A stretch of 64,000 nucleotides of DNA from Zingiber officinale. Its lineage: Eukaryota; Streptophyta; Magnoliopsida; Zingiberales; Zingiberaceae. The DNA is taken from contig NC_055988.1 in the NCBI RefSeq assembly GCF_018446385.1, forward strand, positions 59,979,788 through 60,043,787, in the 5' to 3' direction. The translations under genes were made by a program, and so were the position numbers. Within the stretch, counting starts at the first letter, position 1. Each line of letters opens with the position of its first letter. Of this stretch, positions 35,412-44,605 are shown piece after piece. The notes below the pieces were generated by a model that saw only the letters and a program-made list of their open reading frames with translations, made no database searches and was not told the DNA's origin.

Positions 35412-37208
35412 TGTAACGACCCAATTTTCCCTATTTCAAGTTCTAAAAGTCCATAAAAATATTTGGAAATACTTTTAAAATATTCTAAAGATTTTTAGGA
35501 ATTTTTAGAATATTTTTATGCAAATTTTGGAGTCCGTTTGGTATTTTTACCAAGGAGAATAAGTTTTAAAAATAAACTAAAAAAAAAAAAGGGTTGTAGA
35601 AGCTGGGTTTCGAACCCAGCACCCCTGGCCCAAGCAAAACCGGCCCAACCAACCGAGCTGCGCTCGATTTGTTAATCATATATGGAGCGATATATATTTA
35701 AGTAGTAGTTAGGAACAGTAAAATAAATTGGAATTAAAAGTGCGCGGCTGAGGGATTGAAGCCGAGACTCATTGATTCAGTAAAAGGCCAGCTAACCAAC
35801 TGGGCTAGCAGTTGTTACTTAATCAAATAAAGGGAGAATTTTATTTAATGAGTAGAAGTTAATAACAAGAATTAATAGGCAGAAAATGGTTGCAGCCGAG
35901 TTTCGAACCCGCAACACAAGCCTTAAGCAAAACGCAGCCAACCGACTATACTAGCGATCGTTTGTTATTAAAGAAGGAGAAAAATTCCATTTAAGCTATA
36001 GTTGGAACCGAAAATAACCCTAGTTATAAAGTGAGGACTAAAGTGATTTTCGGAAAACCTAAAATTTCTTTTCCTCTCCTCACCTCTCGCGTGCGACGGC
36101 GGCAGATCAGGCGGAAGGTGAAGCCGACCTAGGGTTCCTCTCCGGCGGCCGGCAAGGGCTTCTTTTCAGAAGTCGTTCACGGATTCGTGGTCTCCTCGTC
36201 AAGGAGAACACGCGGATAGGAAGGGATCGCAGAGATCTTCACATCATCCGAACCCTAGATCTTCCTCCGGTTGTAAGTTCAAGAACAGCGAGGTGAGTTG
36301 CTACTCACCTGCGGTTGTAATAGACGTGCAGTTTTCCTTTTCTAGCTTCCCCTTAGCTATTTGTAAGTATGAGTAGACTTCTTTTCTATTGCTATTAGAC
36401 ATGCAGATTTTCTTTGCTATCAGTTTAACATGAGCAGTATTGATTCCTATTTTTAGTCCTTTACTACTAGATACACATGAGCAGTTTCCTTTAGTTTTCA
36501 TTTGCTATTTTAACAAGCATGAACAACCATGTATTCTAGTGGAAAAATAAGAATCCTATTAAATACTTTTAGAAGTATTAACAAGTAAAAGGAAGAAAAA
36601 GAAAAGAAAGAGAAAGGTCAAGGCCTTAAGTAGATCCCAAAGTCAAGACTTTAGGGATTTTTAGCACACAAGGTGCTTATTAAAATGCCAAGGCATTTAA
36701 AGAAGAAGTAATTAAGATATAACAAGTATTTTACTTTTAAATGGCATGTACCGGACACAAGGTCCAAGGGATGGGCTCCAAGATGCCCCTAGGCACAAGG
36801 CCTAGAAGTATCTTAGTAGTTTCAGGATTAGCTACCTCGATCCTTACTAAGAATGCGCGCAAAGTGGTACAATGCCGGGCCCGAAAGAAGTTGATTATTA
36901 TTTTCAAGTATTAAAAGTATAAGTTTATGAACAAGGAAAAAAATAAGTTTTACATAAGAATAAAAGTACTAAAGAATGAGTTTTAAGCAAGTGAAATAAA
37001 AGAATCAGCTTAGAACAAGTAAAACAAGTTTCGCTTTATTTAAAGATCAGTAAGTTTAGCTTCCTTTTATGCTAGCAGCTTTTACATGTTTAGTTTTCTT
37101 ACATGTTATTGATTTGCTAGTTGATGAGCATGTTTAGCTATACATGTTAGCTTTTCAGTTAGTTGATTCCTTTGCTATTTATGAGCATGAGTATCTTTAC
37201 ATGTTAGC
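35412..37208 (+). repeat. Outer 5' LTR, first part
   Basis: It starts TGTAACGACCCAATTTTCCC and breaks at TTAGC (37204-37208), continuing at 51801. It matches 55204-57001 almost base for base. Donor-like GTGAGT is at 36293; the matching acceptor CTACTGCAG ends at 51909, now on the far side of the inner element. Confidence 0.95.
35580..35960 (-). other. Three tandem tRNA-like modules in outer 5' LTR
   Basis: On the minus strand, module 1 has A box CAGCTCGGTTGG (35660-35649), B box GGGTTCGAAAC (35617-35607) and then T12. The A-to-B gap of 31 bases is close to that of real tRNAs; the T arm (CTGGG-TTCGAAA-CCCAG) and the D stem are fully paired. Module 2 has TAGCCCAGTTGG (35807-35796), GGCTTCAATCC (35763-35753) and T4. 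Module 3 has TAGTATAGTCGG (35953-35942), a GGGTTCGAAAC B box (near 35910-35900) and T4. Acceptor and anticodon stems are not paired. Confidence 0.75.
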
Positions 37209-37849
37209 TGTAACGACCCGACCCTCTTGGCCTCTTGGGCGGCCCTTGTGGCGGCCCAACTAGCGGCCCTTATGTCGTCGGCCCATTTGGCGACCTCTAA
37301 TGTCGTCGACCGACGACCCTTGGTCGTGTCGTTACTCACTAGGACTTTCCACCCCTGGCCAGTGGATTTTTGCCTCTCCCAAGTTTCGAACTCTAAACCT
37401 CCAGGCTTAAGTATTAGAGTTTATGAATCCTGGTAACCAAGTGAGATCATCTCACTTGGTTACCAGGATTCATAAACTCTAGTACTCGACGACATGAGAG
37501 GTCGCCAAATGGGCCGACGACATAAGGGCCGCCAGTTGGGCCGCCACAAGGGCCGCCCAAGAGGCCAAAGGGTCGGGTCGTTACAATAAAAAGGCGCCTT
37601 TTTATTGTAACGACCCGGCCCTCTTGGCCCATTTGGCGGCCCATTTGGCGACCCTCGGGTCGTCGACCGTCGGCCCTTATGTCGTCGGCCCATTTGGCGA
37701 CCTCTCATGTCGTCGACCGACGACCCTTGGCCGTGCCGTTACTCACTAGGACTTTCCACCCCTGGCAGTGGATTTTTGCCTCCCCCAGGATTCGAACTCT
37801 AAACCTCCAGGCTTAAGTATTAGAGTTTATGAATCCTGGTAACCAAGTG
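37209..37849. repeat. Fold-back of three units replacing the start of the inner 5' LTR
   Basis: Unit A (+) 37209-37447 starts TGTAACGACCCGACCCTCTT. Unit B is an inverted, internally shortened copy (37449-37585). A 20-bp perfect palindrome around GGCGCC follows (37586-37605), then unit C (+) from TGTAACGACCCGGCCC at 37606 to AACCAAGTG at 37849. The normal LTR body resumes at GGAAATACTT. The 3' LTR has 53 bp (48538-48590) in place of this block. The units look like the first 240 bp of another LTR family, including its own tRNA-like TTCGAA segment. Confidence 0.88.
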
Positions 37850-37967
37850 TGGAAATACTTTTAAAATATTCTAGAGATTTTTAGAAATTTTTAGAGTATT
37901 TTTTTGCAATTTTTGGAGGTCATTTAGTATGTTTACAAAAAGAAAGAAAGTTTGATAAATAAATGTG

Positions 37968-38190
37968 TTGAAGCTAGGTCTCGAACCCGTGACCTGGGGT
38001 CAGACACGACCCAACCGGACGCAGCTTGACCAGCTGAGCCAGCGAGTTTTTGTTAATTATATAGGAGGTGGAATATATTTAAACTATAGTTAGAGCGTTT
38101 TGAATAAAAGGGGAATAAAAGTGCGCGGCTGGGATTCGAACCCATGAGCTGGGCTTTAAGCAAAACCGGCCCAAACCAGCTGAGCTACAC
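37968..38190 (-). other. Two tRNA-like modules in inner 5' LTR
   Basis: Module 1 has A box TGGCTCAGCTGG (38041-38030) and B box GGGTTCGAGAC (37988-37978). Module 2 has A box TAGCTCAGCTGG (38187-38176), B box GGGTTCGAATCCC (38143-38131) and T4. Both A boxes match the consensus fully. The same pair is in the 3' LTR at about 48710-48935. Confidence 0.72.
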
Positions 38191-40159
38191 GAACTTTGTC
38201 AACCTAATATGGAGAGAATTGGATATAAAGTATAGTTATAATGGAAAACCCTAGATTTAAAAGAAGGCTTAAGTTTCTCCCGAACCAAAATCCCGAAACC
38301 TCTTCTTCTCCTCCTCGCGTGCGCCGTTTCTTCTCGGGCGAAACCGCAGAAACCCTAGTTTCTTCTCCGGCGGTCGGCAGAGGGTTGTCTTCGAGAATCC
38401 TTCACATTCTCGTGATCTTCTTGACGTGGAGAGCACGTAGACGTGAAGAAGGCGCTGCGATTTTGAGTCTCGTCCGAACCCTAGAAGCCTCTTTTCTTCT
38501 CTGGTTGTAAGTTCTAAGAGCAAGGGTAAGTACTACTCACCTGTGGTAGGAGTTGCTTCGATCTTTCGGTTTTCATTTCCTTGTTTTCCTGAGTTTCTTG
38601 AATCCGAAACATGCTATAAAGATTTTGGCTTTGGATGTTCTGCCGTGGGTTTCCTTTGCATTTCGGTTGTAACATGCCTAAAGGTTTCTGTGATTCTGTG
38701 AAGGTATAGTTTTGAATAAGTTACGTGGGTTTTGTTTGTAACATTTCAGCAAGCAGAATTATGCTAGGAAAGGGGCACGATCAGCCTTGTTACTTGGTTC
38801 CAGGAGTAGATTCTATGTTATTTGTAAATTGTACACATTGCTATGTGTTTATTGAGTTCTTTAGAGTTGGATTTCTTAAGTTTCAATTCAGCAAGTTGGA
38901 TTCTTGCTTTTGGGTGGCTGCTGTGAGTTGATAAAAGGGAGAAGAAGGGATTTGAATGGTTTTAAGTCTGTCCTAGCTTAAAGCATGTGGTGTTAGCTTT
39001 AGATACTTGCTGTTTTAGATTTCTTTTGAATTTGGTTCATTCCTGTGGACTGAACAGTAGCAATTCTTCAGCTTTCTTTTGGCTGCCGTGAGTTTTATAG
39101 GAAGTTGAGAAGAGGTTTTAGGTAAATGGAATAGTTTCCATTAGAAATTAGTTGGGCAGGTGTAATTTCCCCTTGCTGCCATGAAACTTAATTTAAGCTG
39201 TGTAGTATTGAACAGCTTATTTGTAGCTTAGTTTTACCTTGTTATATTAAGCACAAACAACATACATTTAGAGCACCTTGTAGTTCAGTTTTCCTGGCCA
39301 AAAACAGGGCACGAACAGCTATATATAAAGTGTATTTTGTATAGCATGTTTAAAGGCCTTAAAGTAGTATTCTTTGTCATGTTTTAATAGCAGGTTTAGA
39401 AGCCCTAAAGTAGCATTCCTTGCCTATTTTTACAGCATGAATGGAGTCACTAAAGTAGCATCCTATACCTGTTTATTACAGCATACTTAGAAAGCCCAAA
39501 GTTAGCTTCCTTTTGCTTTATTTCTAGCATGATTAGAAAGTTTAAAGTAGTATGTTTTTGCCTATTTTGTATAGCATGTTTAGAAGATTAAAGTAGCATG
39601 TTTTATTCTATTTTTCAGCATGTTTAAAAGCCTTAGAGTAGTCATCCTTGCCATGTACTTACAGCAGGGTTAGCAGCCCTAAAGTATCGTTCTATACTTG
39701 TTTTTACAGCATGATTAGAATCATTTCATACTTGATTTTACAGCATGTTTAGAAGCACAAAAATAGCATCCTTTGCCATGTTTTCATCGTATGATTCAAA
39801 GGCTTTAAATTGCTTTCTTTAGTTTAGCTTATAGCATGATCAGTAAGCTTTAAGTTACTTGTTTTATTCTATTATATAGCATGGTTAGTTGATTATACAC
39901 CCATACTTGTTAAGTATATTTAAAGGACTCCCACAATCTTTAATAAAAGATAATAAGGAAGATAAAAGAATAAGAAAGATAACAAGTAAGTCAAGCAAGA
40001 GGCTAGTACCCGACATCCAAGAGCTTGTCGTTAAACAAATCCAGGTGACCATTTCCGAGGTCTTGGCCCTGGTAGACCGAGGTCTGCTCTTTTAGGATTG
40101 GTGGCTCGCAACCCCAACCTATTAGGGAACGCGCATGAGATGGTACTAAGCCTGGGCCC

Positions 40160-40245
40160 AAAGTAAAGAAAAGTAAAGAAAAGTAAAGAAAAGTAAAGAA
40201 GTAAAGAAGTAAAGAAAGAAAGAAAGAAAGAAAGAAGAAGAAAGA
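40160..40245. repeat. AAAGT/GAAA microsatellite in inner 5' LTR
   Basis: AAAGTAAAGA units followed by (GAAA)n. The 3' LTR copy (about 50900-50975) has a different number of units. Confidence 0.9.
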
Positions 40246-41067
40246 AAAAAATAGAAATTAAAAGATTAATTTCTAACACAAGGATACAAGAAATGAAATA
40301 AGTTCCAAGCTTAGAATAAATAAGAATGGTTAGTTTCTTTAATTCTAAGTTTACATAGTTAGTTTCTTGTTATTCTGCTTGATACTGAGTATGATTTGTA
40401 TCTAGTTCATTTTCTGTATACCATGAGCATATGCAGATAGTTTTAGTATTTTAGTTTCAGTACTTATGCATTTCATTTATGCATTTCGAGTTTTGTGAGA
40501 TAGATTAGTACTTACTAAGCGTTTTCGCTTATAGATCTTTTCTTTTTCCTCCTACCGTAGATAAAGGAAAAGCTAAGATATGAAGGGAGGCGACAGGGTG
40601 GTGGTAATGATGGATGTGTGTGGTGACTGAACTATGGAGAGGTCCAGAGGGGACTAGCAAGACTTATTTATTTAGAGTTTATGTCTAGTTTATTTTTCCT
40701 TATTTCTGTTATGAAATTTTGAGTTTATGATTGAGTTTGATGTGCATTGTAGCTTATTATGCTTCATTCTGGGAGCTTGAGTTTAGTTCATATTGCTAGA
40801 TTAGTTTTTGATTTTGATATGATTTATTACTGCGTGGTTGTGAATAAATTGTGATCCAGCCGCATGTGACTGTGTATATATCTTGTGTATTATAGATTTG
40901 GTCACCGGTACAGGGGAGACTCTGCCGAAATTTTTCGGTAGGAATTCCTCTGAACCGTGATAAATCCAACTGACTCTAATAATAGCGTCAGTGACACTAG
41001 TAAGTAGAGTATAGATAGGTAATGGTCGCCCTTAGAGAGTAGTAGTAAGAAGGGTGGTTGTTACAGT

Positions 41068-41079
41068 TGGTATCAGAGC
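41068..41079 (+). other. Primer binding site of inner element
   Basis: TGGTATCAGAGC two bases after the LTR end at 41065. Confidence 0.95.
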
Positions 41080-41319
41080 AGTTCCCATTCTCCAGCATCA
41101 CACACACATCAGCATCATCCTTGCCGTCTCCAAGTAAGAAAGTATTTAAATCCTTTCTTTATTCTGCTTTTCTTATTATTAACTGCAGTATAGAGTACTT
41201 AATTTTTTTTTTGAGTACTAAAGTAAGATAGAAGATTTAGTTTCCCTTGTCTCTATTCGTATTTATGTATGATTAGAAGGGTTAAAGTAAGATATCAAGC
41301 CTTTACCTTGCATAATTGG

Positions 41320-41850
41320 ATGTTAAGAAAAAGGATGTTCTCGTACCGTTCGTACTGAGAACCAAGATCAGGAGAACGAAGAGCCCAGAACCCCTGGGCC
41401 TATTCTCTCTGAAATTGTTACTCAACTTCGGAGACAAGTAGCGAGCACTGCAGCAAGTGATTGCCAATCTAATGGCCAATCGAAACCAGCTCCTCCCACT
41501 CCCCAACCATTAATGTGGAGACCCCAGTGGTATCAGTTACCCTGGAAGTCGCCACAACACCTAGAAGACAAGAAGCATACCTCATCCAGTGGGTGAAGCT
41601 GAAACCAGAAAGTTGAGCCCTGGGATGCCGGGCTTGGTTTAAAACACAATGGAGCTTCTTGACTGGCCAGAAGTCGAGAAGGTCAAGTGCGCCTCTTTCT
41701 GCCTGTCTGGAGATGCTCGTATGTGGTGGGAGAGGATAAAGACCAAGAGAGCAGCCGATCAGATGAGCTGGGCAGATTTTTAGTTAGAGTTCTATGAAGA
41801 GTTCTATCACCAACAAGCACTAAGAGGAGTTTATAGAGTTCAAGTCAGCC
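41320..41850 (+). pseudogene. gag remnant of inner element
   Basis: It starts with ATG at 41320 in the same context as 2804 and 52648. It has a TAG at about 41782 and a deletion near 41640 that removes part of the capsid. Its tail joins the RT-upstream region near 41845-41940, so the zinc knuckle and protease are missing here too. Confidence 0.75.
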
Positions 41851-41929
41851 AAGATAGAAGACAAGACAGTGGGAAAACAGAGACCCCAGTCAAGTAAGTG
41901 TAGAAGAACAGAAAGAAGGTAAGACAGAG

Positions 41930-43330
41930 GGGGTTCGGGTGGTCTGTGAATATCCCGAAGTATTCCCAGCAGATCTACCTGGACTACCTCCCAATAAATG
42001 GGTAGATTTGAGATTGAATTGGTTCCTGAAACCGGTCCAATTTCAAAAGCTCCGTATCGCATGTCTCCAGCAGAGCTGAAGGAGTTATAAGAACAACTAC
42101 AGGAGTTACTTGACAAAGGCTTCATTCGCCCTATTCATTCACCCCGGAGAGCTCCAGAGTTGTTCGTTAAGAAAAAGACGGATCCGTGCTAATGTGCATA
42201 GATTTCAGAACGCTGAGCAAAGTAGCAGTTAAGGACAAGTACCCCTTCTCAGGATCGATGACTTCTTTGATCAGTAAAGAGGAGCAACAGTGTTCTCAAA
42301 GATAGACCTACGCTCTGGGTACCATCAGTTGAAGGTGAAAGAAAGAGATATACCCAGAACGGCGTTCAGGACCAGATACGAGAACTACGAGTTTGTAGTC
42401 ATGTCTTTTGGAATGACTAATACACCTGCGGTCTTCATGGACTTAATGAACAGAGTGTTCAGAGAATATCTTGACAAATTTGTCATTGTATTCATCGATG
42501 ACATTCTGGTCTAATCAAGGACCCCAGAGGGGCATGACACGCACTTGAGGATAGTACTGCAGACTCTTCAGCAGAAGCAGCTTTATGCTAAATTCTCCAA
42601 GTGCGAGTTCTGGTTAAATCAGGTGGCGTTTTTAGGTCACATAATTTCTAAAGAAGGTATTCAAGTGGATCCAGCCAAAGTGGAAGCGGTCAACAACTGG
42701 TGTAGACCCAAGAACGTTAGAGAGATCAGAAGCTTCCTTGGTTTAGTAGGGTATTACAGGAAATTCGTGGAGGACTTTTCCAGGATAGCTTCTCCACTAA
42801 CATCCCTCACCAGAAAGAACAAGAGATTCGAATGGTCAGATAAATGTGAGCAGAGTTTCCAAGAGCTAAAGAAGAGATTGATCAGTGCTCCCATTCTGAC
42901 TGTTCTACAGAGCGACAAAAGTTTCAACATCTACAGCGATGCTTCCAAGATGGGTTTGGGAGCTGTACTCATGCAAGAAGGAAAGGTCATAGCTTATGCT
43001 TCCAGACAACTCAAAGATTATGAGAAGAACTACCCTACTCATAATCTTGAGCTGGCAGCTGTGGTTTTTGCACTTAAACTCTGGCGACATTTTTTTGTAT
43101 GGAGTTCAGTGTAGAATCTTCACAGATCATCAGAGTCTTAAGTACTTCTTCACTCAGAAGGACTTAAACATGAGACAGCGTAGGTGGCTGGAATTGGTCA
43201 AAGATTACGACTGTGAAATTCTCTACCACCCCGGCAAAGCTAACAAAGTGGCAGATGCACTCAGCAGAAAATCTAGTGCATCACTGATGTCTTTGTCATC
43301 ACTAGTCCTGCCACTGCAGAAGGAGTTGTC
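41930..43330 (+). pseudogene. RT and RNase H of inner element, broken
   Basis: The RT N-terminus (42000-42290) has shifts and a TAA in the KEL-QEQL segment. 42290-42514 reads [21 protein letters not shown] and [11 protein letters not shown], so the catalytic Asp pair is kept, and is followed by a TAA. 42545-43114 covers the end of RT ([25 protein letters not shown]) and RNase H ([27 protein letters not shown]). 43115-43330 continues in another frame with [11 protein letters not shown] and ADALSRKS. In intact elements this enzyme copies element RNA into DNA. Confidence 0.88.
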
Positions 43331-43474
43331 GATTTGACTCAAATTATCGAAGGATGCTCTCTACATTGACCTTAGAGTCTACACCGCCTGGAGATACAGA
43401 GAAAGCAAAGTGAAGATCCGGACATCCGTAAGATCAAGCAAGGGATACAGAAAGAAGACAACTCAGAGTTTAGA

Positions 43475-44175
43475 GTGACAGATAGCGGAATTCTTTATCA
43501 GGGGAGTCGCATTTGCGTGCCCAATGATGAGGAACTGAGAAAGAAGATCTTAGAGGAAGCTCACAGTACACCATATTCCATGCATCCTGGTTCTTCCAAG
43601 ATGTACCAAGATGTGAAACAGAGGTTTTGGTGGTCAGGACTCAAAAGAGATGTAGCTAAGTATGTCAGTACCTGCTTGACATGCCAGAGAGTCAAAGCAG
43701 AACACCAGAGACCAGGAGGAATGGAAATGGGAAGACATTTCCATGGACTTCATAACAGGTCTTCCAAGAACCACCAGTGGATATGATGCGATATGGGTAA
43801 TAGTAGACCGATTGACCAAGTCTGCTCACTTCCTAGCCATCAAGGTGTCCCACTCCATAGAACAGTTGGCCCAGCTATATGTTAAAGAGGTAGTCAGACT
43901 TCATGGAGTTCCTAAATCTATCGTTTCTGATAGAGATGGGCGCTTCACCTCACATTTTTGGGAGTGCGTTCAGAATGCACTGGGCACCAAACTCAAGTTC
44001 AGCACAGCTTTCCATCCGCAGACTAATGGACAGACAGAGCGAGTGAATCAGATTTTAGAAGACATGCTCAGAGCTTGTGCGCTAGATTTCAAAGGAAGTT
44101 GGTGCAAGTATTTGTGCTTAGCTGAATTCGCTTACAACAATAGCTATCAGGCTACCATTAAGATGGCACCTTATG
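43475..44175 (+). pseudogene. Integrase of inner element, N-terminal and core part
   Basis: 43475-43730 holds the zinc-finger region (CLTCQRVKAEHQRPGG). 43743-44175 has the catalytic core with the D,D,E residues in [20 protein letters not shown] and NGQTERVNQ. The reading shifts near 43725. It stops at APY because the innermost element is inserted there; the rest follows at 47880. Confidence 0.88.
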
Positions 44176-44228
44176 TGTAACACCCCACCCTCCTCGCAAC
44201 TAGTCTGCGAGGAGGGTGGGGTGTTACA
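44176..44228. repeat. 53-bp hairpin acting as the 5' LTR
   Basis: The left arm TGTAACACCCCACCCTCCTC plus GCA, a 7-base loop ACTAGTC, then the exact reverse complement of the 23-base arm ending GTGTTACA. It sits exactly between the target duplication and the PBS. Only about the first 12 bases match the start of the 3' LTR at 44606. Confidence 0.95.
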
Positions 44229-44230
44229 GT

Positions 44231-44605
44231 TGGTATCAGAGCAGTTCCCATTCTCCAGCATCACACATCAGCACCAGCCTTGTCGTTTTCAAGTAAGAAA
44301 GTATTTAAGTTTCCTTTTATACTTTCTTTATTATTTGCAGTATGGAATAATTGCTTATATGTGCTTTAGTAAGATAGAAATTTTGTTCTCTTATATTCAT
44401 ATATATAAGTATGTTTAGAAAGGATAGAGAAGATATCAAGTCTTCCAAAGACCACTAATGGGTACGATGCGAGATGAATACTAGAAGACTGAGAAGTTAA
44501 GAGATTAAGGCACAGAAAGGTACCACTAGTAAAGGATAGTATAAGATAGAAATATCCAGAATTAGTCTAAGTTCGAGGACGAACTTTTTATAAGGTAGGG
44601 AGGAT
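44231..44605 (+). other. PBS and reduced internal region of innermost element
   Basis: PBS TGGTATCAGAGC at 44231-44242, then leader sequence as in the other copies. A jump at about 44438 leads to a piece of integrase (TTCCAAAGACCACTAATGGG), then to the end of the chromodomain region (44480-44570), then to the polypurine tract (AAGGTAGGGAGGA). No protein can be made. Confidence 0.88.

Larger units (their letters stand above)
37850..41065 (+). repeat. Inner 5' LTR body
   Basis: It matches 48591-51795 with few differences and ends GGTGGTTGTTACA before the PBS. It contains a TATA word near 38237, donor-like GTAAGT at 38526, AGCATG-rich repeats (39340-39880) and an acceptor-like site ending at 40560 (CCGTAG here, CCGCAG in the 3' LTR). 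Confidence 0.93.

Noticed and set aside
38241-38510. 89-codon ORF starting MENPRFKRRLKF, repeated at 48982
   Set aside because: It lies in the GC-rich leader of the inner element's two LTRs and is not conserved in the other LTR families; probably an untranslated leader.
44176-44228. Hairpin as a transcription terminator
   Set aside because: It sits exactly between the target duplication and the PBS and has TG...CA ends, so it is the 5' LTR of the element and not a bacterial-type terminator.
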